DNA of 64,000 nt from Haliotis asinina (lineage: Eukaryota > Mollusca > Gastropoda > Lepetellida > Haliotidae): the NCBI RefSeq assembly GCF_037392515.1, contig NC_090290.1:19853753-19917752 (forward strand), read 5' to 3'. The notes beneath the pieces were generated by a model, which ran no database searches, was not told the origin of the DNA, and saw only the letters and a program-made list of their open reading frames with translations. Below are positions 12,116 to 25,305 of this stretch, one piece after another. Both the position numbers and the translations under genes were made by a program. The first letter of the stretch is position 1; every line of letters begins with the position of its first letter.

Positions 12116-13245
12116 TTACGTATATGGTAATGATTATAAAAATGTGATATGTTTAATTAAACAGGCAGTGGAGACGAATAGATTGGGCTTTTGGTGTTTA
12201 ACCAATTTTGTTTCTGTTCCGATCTAATAACAACCACACATTTTACTGGCCCAGATCCTTGCACTGTGGGATATAAAAATGAACATTTACTGTAATCACA
12301 GTGCAGTCGTTTATCCTTGTGGTTGGAGCGCTCGAACTCTGTGATGTCCCTCGTGGCGTTATTGCTAAAGCGGCATCAAACATCACTCAGCATTATACTG
12401 ATATGCCTCTCTGTTGATACATGTGTTTTCTGCGATGGAAAAAGTCAAAGTTAGTACTTTAAACCAGAAAAAAACATTCATTTCCATTCACTCTGCTTCA
12501 CTACAAATACTGCACGTACCATCTCCTGTCTCACCGATTCTAACGCTAGACGTCAGTTGAGTCAGATAGTCACTTGTGCTCAAGTACAGTGGTATGGTGG
12601 TTAGAGCGCCGGCCTTAAGACTTACCAAAAAGACCAATACAGTTTGCTATGTGTTGGATATGGGTATATATCAGTGGGTTAGCAAACAGGCACATGGTAA
12701 AAGTATCGTAAGCCCGCACGACAACAATCAGCCTGCTCACAAGTAACTGTTGTACCAGAAGTGTGTTTAGACGACTTAGGCGGAAGATATGACAAGCTGA
12801 TCATCCACGATTCACGTTGTGGTCTAATGCATTTATCTGGCAAAGAAATATCATTATACAGTATACTATATTCCAATTTTGAATCTTTTCGATAGAATTT
12901 CAAACATGGTATACTTTTTTATTTGTTTGTTGCTTGTGTATAGGATGTCTTCAATACATTGCATTTAGGTAAATAATGTTGTTTTTCTTGACAACACATA
13001 CACGGACAGCGAACTACAAGTGAAACTTGTTATACTTTGTTTAATCTTCACATTCAGTGTGTTTTAGAGAGACACTTCGACTGTCGTGGAATCTTTTGTA
13101 AGAGCATCTGTGTACAGATCCTGAACCACATTTATTTATGCTATTGGTAAAATATACCCCATAAGAAACTTCTAACTCTCATTTTAGTCATTTAATTAAG
13201 TTTAAGGCTCAAGAATATTCTAGTAATATGGTGTCATTCTGTAAA
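12116..13245. other. No gene recognised
   Basis: Anonymous AT-rich sequence. A short tRNA-like string (GGTGGTTAGAGCGCCGGCC near 12597) recalls a tRNA A-box region, but no B box or cloverleaf follows. Confidence 0.45.
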
Positions 13246-13365
13246 ATAGACCAGAGAATCCAGAAAACAACAGCATGAGCATCGATCTCAACAACTGGGA
13301 TACGATGCCAATTCTGTCAGCGATTCCGATCCCGTTGGTCAGTCGCTTCTTATGACAAGCTTGGA
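13246..13365 (-). mobile_element. Fragment of a tail-sharing interspersed repeat (family R3)
   Basis: Matches the body of the repeat seen best at 21808-22072 (blocks CAACAGCATGAGCATCGATC and GATCCCGTTGGTCAGTCGC). Orientation is given so that the (ACTC) tail would be 3'. Both ends are lost. Confidence 0.7.
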
Positions 13366-14732
13366 CTATTGAATCATTAGCTCAAATTGCATAGTTTAGG
13401 CAGGCACATTTAGTGATATTTTATTTCTATTGTATTGTTTTATGAATGTCAGCATTCTGAATAAATAAGCTTTTATCAATATCTCCCCAGAAACACCATA
13501 AATGGGATACGCGTTGGGAATAGAAGTCTTCCGCGTCACGAGCGAACACTGTTACCACTTGTCTGCACGGCCGCTCCTTCTACTGTTTGAACTTACTAAA
13601 CGCTTCGAGCTAAATTACAACCACCTACTTTCAGTCGATTTAAAAAAACTCCTTTTGACATGTTTTGTCTCATGCATCAACGTAGCCATCAAATACAGAT
13701 ATCTTACACTAATGACTGTGGCTGGTGTAAAGACAAAAATATTAATGTATACATATTCATCCTTATCAAAAGTATGGCCTTGGTAATCTGGAACATGCAT
13801 TTAAACAATTCATATCAAAGGTGAAGTTCCCCAAGTAGACTGCATAAGATGGAGTCGATAATTATTAGAGATAACTATCGGCCTTGGTAAAAACATGCCC
13901 ATCTACAACTGCTAAATCAAATGTCAGTCCCCTTTGACTTTCCATTAATTCCTTTGAACTATCCTTCAGAAACTCTAATGATACCTTGAAAAGTCAGACA
14001 CGCCCTCCAGATACAGATTTAGAAGCTGCAGAAATTTACCTCGAGGCCCGGCCTATGCGTGTTCAGAAGTCACTACCGATTAAACTTCGATAGGACGCAT
14101 GTATTCTGTGATGAATCTGTTTAGGTTAAATAAAAGACAAATGGCATTGCGTAAGTTAACATCGAGACGTGTTGAAGTCTTGCTGTTCAAATAAATTGAT
14201 TTACAAGTGATGGTTCCTGTCAGTCATGTGTATCTCTTATATATTCGTCAAATACCAAACACAGGTCTTTCTATTCAAACACTCGTAATTTATTTTATAG
14301 TTCTGTTTTCATTACACACGATGAAATATGTGGAAGATCATTACTTGGACACCATCATCATTGCCTTGTGAAAGAACAAGAACGCTTCAAGGTGATTCAC
14401 CAGTTTCAAATTATCCATCAGAGAGTAAATAGATCTGGAAAACAGACCAAAGCGAAGCTGACAGAAACAGGGTTTTACATTTATTACAGTTAATGATGTA
14501 CAAATATCTATTTCATAACGCTCATGCATCATTCTTCACATATCATAAATAAGGACACACTGATATGGATTCATCAGTCATTGATGGTTCGTGATATCGA
14601 GTTAAAGTCAACACATGTATGCAATGATCGAGCATACCAAAGAATTAGTCAATTTATCTTTTTCTTTCTATTTTAAGTAAAATATTCATAACCATCTGAC
14701 ACATGATATAATATAAATACTTCGGATACTCT
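13366..14732. other. No gene recognised
   Basis: AT-rich sequence with only short frames (94 codons or fewer) lacking recognisable domains. No repeat family seen elsewhere in the window is recognised. Confidence 0.45.
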
Positions 14733-14905
14733 AAGTGAGTTATTAAGTGTGTTTAGTTTTATGCTATATTCTGCAATATTCTATGGCCAGCTATATGGCG
14801 GCGGTCTGTAAATAATCGAGTCTGGGCCAGAAAACCCAGTGATCAACAGCACGCTGTTCACGCGATTCCGTTAGACGCCACTTACGACAAGCATAGTTTC
14901 GGATA
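14733..14905 (-). mobile_element. Tail-sharing interspersed repeat (family R3), deleted copy
   Basis: Carries the tail end (TTTAGTTTTATGC, then GCAATATTCTATGGCC), the GCGGTCTGTAAATAATCGAG block and a piece of the body (CCGTTAGACGCC). The middle of the body is missing compared with 21808-22072. Confidence 0.78.
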
Positions 14906-17900
14906 CTATGAACATCACTGACATAGTTTGAGTAAACTTAGACTCAGTATGGCTGAAATCGTGCTATTTGCTAAAAACCGTAAAACCCATACTCGCTTTC
15001 CCACCATTTTTACCTAATAGACATTGCAATGCAAAAGTGTCATAGATGTTACGTACTAAAGTATTATCCTCGATATATCCCTTGTCATCATGCACCCCTC
15101 TCCTGAATAGCACAGCTTGTATCAGACACAACACTGGATATCACTCTTTGTAAATGAAAGGCTTTTTTTTATTTAGTAGTTCAGTGAGGAAACACATATG
15201 GAGAGTCTAACAAGCAGAAAATTGGAAACTGATACGGAGGTGATGTAGCAATCACAACATTAATGATTTCAACATCATGTGGACTGTCTATATTCTTCTT
15301 TAGGAAGGGTAGATTCATGACATCTTCTCTATGACATACGAATCATTGCTCGTACACAAGTTCAATAAAGACTTGTAGGATAAATATGTCGTTGACATTT
15401 ACGTTTGTACGTGAGATGACGTGAAGGAATGAAGAAAAATACCGTATTTACAAGAAATAAATGTCATGAGGTATTCTCCAAGCGATTTGATGAAACAAGA
15501 TTTCGTGATAATAATGTAAGAATTCTCCAGTGTCCAGAGGTCGTAAACTGTCAGTTTTGTCCATACTCCCACAAAGTACAGGGCAGACAAACTGTGATTG
15601 GGGTCATGAACTTTCGATCCTTGTGAGTCACCTTATACAACAAACATAGGTTTTTAACACCAGTTCCACAGAAGTGCCCTACTGACGAAAGACATGACAA
15701 ATCAATTCAGATTGACACTTTTTTATGCTATTATCAAAATGTACTTTTCGTTACTAACTCTTTACATTTCATCACACTGTTTAACGCAGTGTAACACAGA
15801 ACATCGTCACTTGTTGCCCTCTTTAGTTAATATGAATACGATGGTCTTAGCGGATTTTAAATCGACCGAGAGTAAGGCTCCAGCAGAGAAAAGAAACATG
15901 AAAAAAAAATGTTATGGAAAGATAGAGGATTTGTTTCATTGTCTTTTCAAAACTTTTGTCAGACGAAGTCCTGCAGGACGTGAAGAAGTCTTTCTGACTG
16001 AGAGGATAGATGGATTGTGTCACGTAATGAACAAGCGTGGCCAGGATCAGCCCAACAACTCACATCAAAGTGGTCATATCAGATAACTGCAATTTGTTCT
16101 CGTGGCATTGCATCAAAGTAACATTCTTTATCCAGTCCACGTTAATGTCACTCTTGAGACCTTGAATTGTGGTAATGAATCGTTTGGGCCTTCCGTTTTG
16201 AGCTGCTTTCTTTCATTCCCATCAAGACCCATTCCTGTAGAAGGAGACATCAATTGCTTATCTCGGCAATACATTATCATCAACAAGCCGCCAAATAGAC
16301 AGCCATGACTGTTATGCTAACGGCAACCTCGGTATAATTACTCTTTTTGAAGGGGGATGACCTGAACGTAATTGTGCTGATCTTGCTCAAGAGGTTCAGC
16401 ATCAACTCTTTCTTTGAATCACAACCATGAGATTATGTAACATTCAGGATAGTACTTAGACGTTTAAATCTTCTCGTCTCCCAGTATTGACTAAAGCTGC
16501 TTTTCCGTTTTATGCAATCTTCGATTAATCATGGCTAAATGATGTCATGGAGAAATGTAAATTTGGGTTAATTTCATTGATCGTGGGAGAACATATGTTT
16601 TTCAATTACCAAACACCAAGACATTTCTCCGTGCATGTCATGGATCAACGCCTCCGCTTTCGGTCTGTAATAGGAGAGTGAGGCTAAAACTTACTTCTTT
16701 ACAGGGCATTGAAATAAAATTTATTTCTATTAATTGTTTGACAACATATTCAAAAATATTTGTATTTAACAATTTTGAAAGGTATTTTAAGAATAGGTTA
16801 TATATTGAATTTCGACATGGCGAAGCCTCACTTTCTCATATATGTTGATTCACCAGCTGAAACTACACAAAAGCAACTTATATTATGCCATACATTAACA
16901 TTCACGACTATTTTAGCGCTGAGAGAACCTTTAAATTATGGGCCCCGGTTGAGAAGCACTTAGTCTAGAAATAAACAGCTACCTCACTCTATACAGTGCA
17001 AGCTGTGGAAACTGGTAACTTTTCAAGCCGGCAAGTTGTTAACACTGGCATAAAATCTCAGTCCCGTCCGTGGCTTGTATATTTATCATCAGTTCTACAA
17101 TCCTCCTCATTGTCATTTAGACTGCTTTCACTGTACTCAAAACTAAGGGGATAATATACTGGGTTTTGCAATCCTAGAGAACACTGTAAAAAAATAACCC
17201 GCCCATAACTGACTGAATCAACAGAAAACGCAAGTATAGCTGAACAAGGCATAACACTGCCTCGTAAAGATACATGCGTGCGCATGTAAGAGAAAATATT
17301 TAATCGATGTGATTTTCCGATGCTGAGAGAAAGACTATAAAGTGACAATGCAAAAAAATGCCTTTGAACTTCAGGAATACGTTTATATGTGCGAAGCCTA
17401 CGTACACATTATAACGGTAAATATTCATCCAATACTAACAAATCCATAGCGGTCTGCAATATGATGATTTGTGCTGGATCCTCGCTTTGTGCAAACTCTG
17501 ATGGAGCCTCATTACGACCCGTAGCTCTAACGTATTAGTACAAGTTGGATATAAAATACACTGATGTATTTCGGCTGGTTTATATATCAGAACTGGAGTG
17601 ATACTGTAACGTCTTTAGACAAACATGAACGGACGTTTGCATGACAAAAACGAGAATATTAGATCACGACTTCAAAAGAAATATAATGCACAAAGTAATA
17701 AATGCTTATAAAGTTTGTGTGGTTAATGCTCACGACTGTCTGCTCAACTGTACACTTAGGCGACTAGTCCTCCGAGACTGTCAAACTGTTCTAAATATTC
17801 CTCTCTATGATGTCAGAACGGCTACCACAACGCATTTACTTACGGACACATGTGTTTGAAGTACATTTTAACCTTACTTAATGTAAGGTAATAGGTTCGT

Positions 17901-18631
17901 TTTAACATACAAACACGTCTTCTGCGCCAAATAAATACGAAACACATCACTTTCTTGCATGGTGTAATCTCGTTTTCCCTACATACTGATGTGGCCATTG
18001 AGTCATATGTTTTTTGATTAAATTTTATTGAGTTATGAATATGTTTTGTGTGTCTGTGATATTTTTTCCCCCAATGGACGCGTATATTAATCGGCCTCAT
18101 TTTCTGATACACTGACAGATACAGTTTACTTTTTTATTTAAAAAAACACTTGACATTTCCAGGGATGTCGAGAAGATACAACCATAATTCATGTCAGGGA
18201 CGTGGTTTCCCGTTATGTATTCTATTACTGTGCCTCTAAATATCTCTGTAAAGTTATATATTACTCTATGTATGTAAAACATTAATTAGATAATATCCTT
18301 CCCATTCTCCAAACACATGTTCCCGTACACAAATAATTTATGTCTGACACATTGTTTAATGAAAGAACTCAAAGAGTTTGTTCATTGGCAATGTCGAAAG
18401 AAACAAAGACCACAATCCAACGGTGACATTTTTCCTATTCTGGTAATTGTAAATTTGGTATTCATCATTCTTTGCGAAAATATGTGTACTTCTTACGCTG
18501 CAAGTCTGGGAAATAAAATAGGTACAATAGGCCATAGACTTGGGTGTTTTATGCAATAGTGGACAATGGAACGTTGTCATGGTGCTCTCTCAAGTGCTAT
18601 TTGATAATAAGTATTGCTATGGTGGATCGAA
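14906..18631. other. Long stretch without a supported gene
   Basis: AT-rich DNA whose only notable frame is the weak 130-codon ORF at 15694. No splice-linked exons, transposon domains or RNA genes could be supported. Confidence 0.4.
15694..16086 (+). CDS. Possible small secreted or single-exon protein, function unknown
   Basis: A 130-codon frame, the longest non-transposon, non-NXPE frame in the left half of the window. Residues 8-26 are hydrophobic and could be a signal peptide or anchor (LFYAIIKMYF..., with cysteines soon after). A Lys/Arg-rich centre follows, with spaced cysteines (KKKCYGKIEDLFHC ... GLCHVM). No family is recognised. A run of A's inside the frame and the lack of splice or promoter evidence make a chance ORF quite possible. 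If real it might be one exon of a secreted mollusc protein. Confidence 0.22.
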   Translation: MTNQFRLTLFYAIIKMYFSLLTLYISSHCLTQCNTEHRHLLPSLVNMNTMVLADFKSTESKAPAEKRNMKKKCYGKIEDLFHCLFKTFVRRSPAGREEVFLTERIDGLCHVMNKRGQDQPNNSHQSGHIR

Positions 18632-18806
18632 AATGAGTTTGGGTGCTTAGTGATTAAAGCTTTCAACGGTCACGCCAAAGACCTGCTTCCATTTCCCATA
18701 TGGGTACACTTTATGAAGCTCATTTCTGGTATCCCCCGCCCTAATATTGTAGTGAAATCGCGAAAGCAACGTAATACTTAACTCACTCACTCACTCATTC
18801 ACGAGA
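18632..18806 (+). mobile_element. tRNA-derived SINE, diverged copy
   Basis: Aligns to the better copy at 60324-60490: a degraded tRNA-like head (GTGCTTAGTGATTAAAGC), the GAAGCTCATTTCTGGTATCC body block, and a 3' end with a CGTAATACTTAACTCACTCACTC tail. The A and B boxes are eroded. Confidence 0.8.
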
Positions 18807-18842
18807 GAGAGAGAGGGAGAGAGAGAGAGAGAGGGGGGGGGG
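18804..18842. repeat. (GA)n microsatellite with a G run
   Basis: An almost pure GA dinucleotide tract ending in about ten G's, directly after the (ACTC) tail of the SINE. It may have grown from that tail. Confidence 0.9.
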
Positions 18843-19510
18843 TATTAGATATATGGATGTGTCTATGTCTCGCCTGAAAAAACCCTAACTCCTTGTTTTC
18901 ATAGTCTGCAACAAACTGCTTATCTCCAGTCACTTGAATGTTAAAGCCACCGATGGCCGACAAGTGAGTATGATTGCTTGTGATTTTGGAGAAAATGCCT
19001 GTTGAGGAAATGATACGTAGATTGTTGCAGTAAGACTTAAGACCCGTGGAATGCTGCTTCCGATAGAATCTAGCACCTACATAGATGTTGTCAACGTTTC
19101 TGGAATTAATGAACGAATTTTAAAGATGAGTTTTCGGCGTCTTGGGTGATCCTTGATTTTGGCGTGGATTTGCGGAGGTAGCTGTTTTCGGTGAATCGTC
19201 GCGTATAAATAATGATCATTGTGAAGAGAAATCTGACTTTCTATCCATAGATCTTGGCGGGGCCTGAAAAGTATTTTACCTGATGAAATCAATGTTTGAT
19301 TGAGGAGAGGGAGGCTTCATCGTTACACCACCTTCCTCCAGTATTGTACTAGGGTAGTGTCTATACACCGCTATGTGTTTCTAACACCATTTCTGTGCGA
19401 TTCACACCTATTTGAACATGTTTCGACAAGAGGAGGCGTGTTATGTGAGCTCATACGAAAGTTGTACCCATAGTCAACTCTTGGTAATGACGAAATAGAC
19501 TAGACTGTTT
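18843..19510. other. No gene recognised
   Basis: No supported feature. Short frames on both strands lack domains. Confidence 0.45.
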
Positions 19511-19589
19511 GCTCCAAGCTCGATTATTTACAGATCGCGCCACAATATAGCTGGAATATTCCTGAGTGTGGCGTAAAACTAAACTCACT
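19511..19589 (+). mobile_element. 3' end of a tail-sharing repeat (family R3)
   Basis: Contains CTCGATTATTTACAGA, then ATAGCTGGAATATTCCTGAG and GGCGTAAAACTAAACTCACT, the terminal module of family R3. Only about 79 bp remains, so it is 5'-truncated, as expected of target-primed insertion. Confidence 0.8.
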
Positions 19590-20521
19590 GAAGTTGACAT
19601 ATTTCTGTTTCAAAACTGTACGCACGCCACCTGGAGCTGCCAATACCCAGTCCTCCTTCAAGTCACTTCTTGTCATTCGAAATGAAATACGATTGCGGTG
19701 GTTGGGTTATCAGCTTTATATCTAGACAGGAAGACGGCTCTAGAGCGCTAAACGCCTGTGTAACAGAGCTGAGACTTAGTGTTGATAAACTGTTTTGTAG
19801 CCAAAATAATCGTAGCTCTCTCATTTAATGTCAGTATCGCAATAGGAAAGAAAATGATCGATTATGAATGCCTTTGTTTTATGGTCATGCATCATGATAT
19901 ATCACTGAAACACAAACTAAAGCGTCCCGAGAATCTAATGACTGTAAACATGAATTCCTCCTCTGTTAACATCTTGGCAGTGCTTTGAACCTGGCTGTCA
20001 ACTCTTCAATTACGACTGTTTCCAAACAGCTTTTCATGGTTTCTTTGCCTTCTTTCATGTCTTTGATGTGTGACAGGGAATAATGAACAAACCAATCAGT
20101 CAAGCCAGTGAGTCTGGACTACCGAATAAAATCTAACAGAGAACACGTTTTTTTCTAACTTTCAAATATTGATTCGATGTGGCGAGTAAACTGAGTCTGT
20201 ATTGTCCAGAACAGTGAACGTTATCAGTTGTGTCTCAATTTGACTGTGAGTAATGAAGCCTCCGAAGGAGATCAGAGGAGTACCCGTCCTTAAAATCTTT
20301 ATCTCTGCCAAGAGATCTCCCCATCTCCTCTTTCAGAAACAGTGACTTTGGCGAAACCGAAAGGCTAATAATGGAATTTAGAATGATGATGTGCTGTGTA
20401 CAAACAAATTGTTCAAGTCACTTGAAAACGGAAACCTCAACTTTTGCCGAGAACTGCACTCAAACACACAACGACAATAGCCTAAGTAATAGTTGTAATA
20501 GTTTATGATCTGGTTAGATTA
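19590..20521. other. No gene recognised
   Basis: Anonymous sequence with no supported coding, RNA or repeat feature. Confidence 0.45.
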
Positions 20522-20692
20522 GGTCTTCAGCAACCCGTGCTTATCGTAAAAGGCGCCCGACGGTATCGGTTTGCGGGGATCACTGGCTTGGTTGAAAAAT
20601 GGTACGTCGTTACCCAGTTGTGGACATCGATACTCCCGATATTGATCATTCATTTGGCTGGTCCAGGCCTCATTATTTACAAAACACCAACT
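20522..20692 (+). mobile_element. Body fragment of tail-sharing repeat (family R3)
   Basis: Diverged match, in the tail-3' orientation, to the body blocks (CTTCAGCAACCCGTGCTTAT, TGGTCCAGGCCTCATTATTT). The terminal AATATTGC and (ACTC) part is missing. Confidence 0.68.
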
Positions 20693-21348
20693 TATACTGA
20701 TGACTGCATATTTAAATCTTGGCCTTGGTTTGCAGTTGTCTGACTGTGACGTGGCTGAGACATTTTACAAGTTTGGGTAATGTGAAAATGCCAGTATCGC
20801 AGATTCCCTTCCAGTATCTGTGTTTCTTCCTCTGCGCCTTGCGGGTGTTTCTAAAAATAACTGGACTTGGCCGAAATATATTGTCACTTTTTCTCTTGAT
20901 CTCTTTGTACACGTCACCAGCTTTTGTGTATATAAAGGTTGGTTTGGTGGTTGGCTTGGTGGTTGGCTTTTCAGTTTTAGGGCGACATGGGCCAGTGAGA
21001 GGCCAACTGGCGCCAAACACATTGACGTGATTTCATTTAGAATCAAGTACCTCCATTTCAATCTGCAATGGAATTGTTTAATTAAAATAAAGGAAACGAC
21101 AACACTATTTGGATAGATAAATACACATATCAAATAACCTCTGCTTAGCGTAACGGGTTAAAAAGCTTAAGTAACCACTTCCATTTCATTAAAAAGCAGT
21201 ACGCTCAGAGGACAGTGTTAAAATAGAACTAAATCTGTCTAAGTCATTCCAGAGCCTGTCTAGATTATAACATATTTTCCAGATTACGAAGACAAAATCT
21301 GGACCCGTTGCACACACCCATACTGATATTCATGTCCCCATACTGTTT
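20693..21348. other. No supported gene; overlapping frames on both strands
   Basis: Four frames of about 100 codons overlap here on both strands (20712-21133). They share a GGTTGGCTTGGTGGTTGGC direct repeat near 20940-20970 and show no domain. I read them as chance frames. Confidence 0.4.
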
Positions 21349-21807
21349 CTAAGAAAATACATCATCAACCTCAAGTACAGCACTTCTGATATTAGGTCTT
21401 ATGTAGTTATGCCCAGGGCATGTAATTAGGTAATATTTGACATTTTTAGGCGTCTCCAAATTGCAATGGTCACATTTAGAAGAGACCCTCTTATCTATAA
21501 TACTCCTGTAAGCATTTAGCCCACAGTGTCTAAGTCTGAGTCGTGAAAGAATAACGTCATCACGTCTTTTACAACGACGAATTTTATGACCAGCTTTTAA
21601 AGATGGTCTACGTTTGTACATATTAGCTGCCCACACACAGGACTAGGACCCACACAATGTCGCATGCACTGTACTGCATGTTTAACGACGTATCCAACTT
21701 TAGTATGCCATGAACAATGTCATCTCTAGATCCAGCTGCAACAGCTTCCATGGCTTTGATTTCTGCCATGGAATCTGTAATGATAGCTACTTCATAATCA
21801 AGTTCAG
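21349..21807 (-). pseudogene. Fragment of another RNase H-bearing LINE ORF2
   Basis: Two pieces on the minus strand. The upstream part (about 21623-21807) reads an RNase H-like segment with IITDSMAEIKAMEAV. The downstream frame (21349-21636) resembles the ORF2 tail of R1/I-type LINEs: RLRLRHCGLNAY, then a C-x2-C ... C-type knuckle (KCDHC ... ITCPGH). It differs clearly from the family at 3346, so it is a second lineage. A family R3 repeat (21808-22072) breaks its 5' side. The frame between the two pieces is damaged (a WVPSHVG-like motif is not recognisable). Confidence 0.65.
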
Positions 21808-22072
21808 TAAGTGAGTTTAGTTTTACGCCGCACTCAGCAATATCCCAGCTATATGGCGGCGTTCTGTAAATAATCGAGTCTGGACCAGACAATCCAGTGA
21901 TCAACAGCATGAGCATCGATCTGCGCAGTTGGGAACCGATGACGTGTCAACGAAGTCGGCGAGTCTGACCACCCGATCCCGTTAGTCGCCTCTTACGATA
22001 CGCATAGTCACCTTTTATGGCAAGCATGTGTTGCGGAAGGCCTATTCTACCCCGGAACCCTCACGGGTCAAG
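21808..22072 (-). mobile_element. Tail-sharing interspersed repeat (family R3), best copy
   Basis: About 265 bp. On the plus strand it begins GTGAGTTTAGTTTTACGCCG, then CTATATGGCGGCG, GTAAATAATCGAGTCTGGAC, the GATCCCGTTAGTCGCCTC block, and ends near CCTCACGGGTC. Read on the minus strand it ends in the same AATATTGC ... GCGGCGTAAAACTAAACTCAC module as the SINE. No tRNA head is obvious. I recognise this as a very common repeat type in abalone-like genomes (knowledge, not a search). Confidence 0.85.
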
Positions 22073-22897
22073 GGAATCTGAACACTTTGGCGGTCAATAA
22101 ATTGGGTATCCAAAAAGGCCCAGTATTACGATCACTGGATGACTCAGTGTATATGTGTGTGAAATTAAAATTTTAAGAAAGAAAAGTCTTGAGTTACTGT
22201 AATTATGTTTTTGGTCCATACTCGTAATCACTATTAAACTGAGTTCATAAATCAACCTAGGCTTCAACAGAAGCGACGGTGGTGTGACCGTCGGAGCAGA
22301 AGGAGGTTAGGTTAGCTAGGTTACAGTCTCAAAGACTATGTGTAGACTAGCTTCCTTTTGATAATGCATGTATTTAGTTACTGTACCAATTGCCCTGCAA
22401 CGCAAACAGTTGTACGCTCTCGTTAATTTGCCCCACAAATAGGTTATAGATGTTGTCAGGGTCCAAGTGACACTCTAACGCACCTTAAACCTAAGGTAAT
22501 GTCTGATGAATACGGGCTTTTCTAATGACATTTGTGTATTAAATAGGTTAGAACTTCCTTTTGTTTGGGCCTGTTAGATGACATCCTAGGAATAAACCCA
22601 ATGTCATCATCAGAGAAAGGTTCGTTTAACACAAATTGCATTTTTTATGTTTTTAATAGGGTATTAATGTGTTTATCTGACATAAAGACACTCGAAAAAA
22701 CGGAAAATTAAAGATTAAAGAAGCCGTAGGTATCAAATCAATCCTTAGTGAGTATATTTTGTTTACACGTGAACTGAAGTCTGTAGCCTTGGGATACAGC
22801 CAGTTCCAATTCCGAATTTCGGATTACCATGCCATTATGTGCAAATGTAAGTAAATACTACGATAGTTAATACTGGGTTGTGATTGATTAATTAAAT
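22073..22897. other. No gene recognised
   Basis: AT-rich; no supported feature. Confidence 0.45.
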
Positions 22898-23080
22898 TAC
22901 CCTCTCAAGAGGACAATAATTTTACAATACTTCAACCCCCCTTTGAGTGAACAGTCTATAACAATTCTAGTTACTAATCCAAACTACCAATCTACAACAA
23001 TCTGCAGAACATGTTACTCAAAATTCAACATGAAATCAATTTCCTTGAAAAAAAAATTAATTAAATGATCACTGACTGTG
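22898..23080 (-). mobile_element. LINE 3'-end fragment
   Basis: On the minus strand it covers the end of ORF2 (the TTGATTTCATGTTGAATTTT region) and the start of the 3' UTR with GGGGGTTGAAGTATTG and GTCCTCTTGAGAGGGTA. It stops before the terminal module, so it has lost its 3' end. Confidence 0.8.
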
Positions 23081-24961
23081 TTAGAAACATTAATTGAAGT
23101 CATTCAGAGGTATATAATCACTTTATAGACCAATGATTATCCAACAATTACGTATTATATTTAAATCTGAATAAGGTGGGTATGTCAGAATGGAGATAAA
23201 CACACCGTGTCGGAAAATTAGAAGTATATATACCTAAGTACCATTTCGCGCACATATTACACAAGCTTGAAAGACAAGTTTTGGCCTTGCATCACCCGAT
23301 CCGTGTATGGAAAACAGCGGTTACACATGTTGCAAACTGTAACATTTTGTGATTTTCAAACCATTTTTATTGTATTATCAAATGTTATTATATCATACAA
23401 ATGTCCTTAAAGAGAAACGTCAGAGGTTGTTTCAGTGAAACTAAGCCGTAATTCTTGAAAAGTATAAACTTACACCTGAAAACAGTAATGAGGCGAATAT
23501 TTTTGTTTGTTTGTTTGTTTGTTTGTTTCCAAACATATAGGCCTCGCACGACCCTGGTTGTATATAACTCGATGCCGTGCGAATGCGGAAATGTATTTTT
23601 ACTGCTAACTTCATACGCAAACGTTTTGCCATATGAAGGTCCGGCACGTAATCATGCATCTGTATTGGTATTTCTCAGTAACCTGAAAAACAACAAGTAA
23701 GGAAAATACAGCATTTAAAGATAACAATCCACACGTTATCTTCTGTTAATTCCTCAGTAAATTAAATTCTTTAGAAGTGACACCAGAGTCAGCCCTTTGA
23801 TTAACACGATTTGAAATCAATCTTCAGAAACTCATCTTCACTCGCCTCTTTGATGTGTTGGGATGAAGACTGAACGAAACCGACCTATCGATCAGCTTAG
23901 CTAAGTGATCATGATTTCTGGTGGTTGGAAATTGTTTGTGATTAATGACAACTTTGAACAAAACACTGGAAGCGATTACATTACTCTATTCAGCCTCCAG
24001 ACAACAGTTACAACCACCTTTGCCAGAGTATCGTCGCGAGGCGGGTGGTTAGTATCATACACATGATGTAATGTGACAGACTCGGTGTACAGTGGCTTCA
24101 GGATATTACCCCAGCGATGTTAAAATGATTCAGGTTTTTTCTTCTTTCGATTCATTCTGTTTAATCGGTTTATTAAAGTTGTAGTGATTGAGTCTAGTTT
24201 TACTCTGAACACATAATTAATTTCCATGTAGTGTAATAATTCTCGTTTTCGAATTTGAATATAGAAATGTGTAATATCGATGTAATTTTCATGCATGTAA
24301 TATAAAATATCAGAAAATGTACATGTAATGTATTATTTTACTGTTATAAGTTCGAGTGACACTATCTATGGAGCTTAACGTTAAGGGCCAAATCCTCTCT
24401 CAGACCAATGACCTCTCTCTACAATGAAGACGTGAGGACATCGAGAGATGGAGCAAATATATAAAGTCAGACGAGCCATCTTCCCCTCTATTTCTTTCCT
24501 GCAGGGAGGACATCACCATCCCAGATGTGTACCAAAGGACAGACTCGGGTGAAATTCTTTTAACTGTAACCTGAAAACTGTTCGAGATTAAAATATTAAA
24601 ATCGGGACAGTTGTTATGTTATAGGCATTGTATGGATACGATCAGCAATTGTAATATCAGTTGAAGGACCCCTTTGGATTTAGTGTAAACGTCAAACCTC
24701 GGTGATGAACCTTGAATATATATACAAAAAACCATTGGCGACCCACTCCTGACATTCCTTGACAAGTCGAAAAGCGCTTACGAAAAAAAACACAATAGAT
24801 GGCTGATTACAAGAACCCCATACATCGCACGCTGAGAGATAGAAAAGAGTTGTGATTTCGAAAAAGATCTACTATCTACAGTCTCAATACAGATAGTGAC
24901 TGAAACAGTTCTTGTGGAATGAGCTCATTTGTACTCACAATGTCTTGAACGCTGCTAAATC
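23081..24961. other. No gene recognised; (TTTG)n microsatellite inside
   Basis: The only structure is a (TTTG)n tract at about 23502-23528, inside a meaningless frame. Otherwise AT-rich anonymous sequence. Confidence 0.45.
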
Positions 24962-25305
24962 TCAGTCCAGATGTGAAGAGGTCATTATGCGACGGTGTCA
25001 CATTGGCCATACATGATGAACACATGAATACTTGCTTAAAGGCGAGGATCCTCCTCTACGTATCCCTTGCATGTCTTGCTTGACTGAATTGCATATTCCA
25101 TCACAAGGGATACCTTTTTCAAATCACGATCTTTGAAGGGTCTTTGTGATAATATTAGTTCTCATTTATTTATTGCATTTTAAAACAATTGAATGTGTTG
25201 CATGAGAGGGTACGTAAGTCCAAAAAAGTTCAGATTTAAACTTGCCAATCTTTGTAAACGTAGTATACTTGTTGTTTTACTTTTAGCTAACATTTCGTAC
25301 AATCA
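24962..25305 (+). mobile_element. LINE 3'-end fragment with internal losses
   Basis: Starts in the ORF2 tail domain (CAGTCCAGATGTGAAGAGGT, then GAGGATCCTCCTCTACGTAT) and runs into the 3' UTR (GAGAGGGTACGTAAGTCC). It then fades near 25305, before the terminal module. The block with GGGGGTTGAAGTA is missing. Confidence 0.78.

Noticed and set aside
12594..12665. Possible tRNA-like sequence (GGTGGTTAGAGCGCC)
   Set aside because: Only an A-box-like string is present; no B box or plausible cloverleaf follows.
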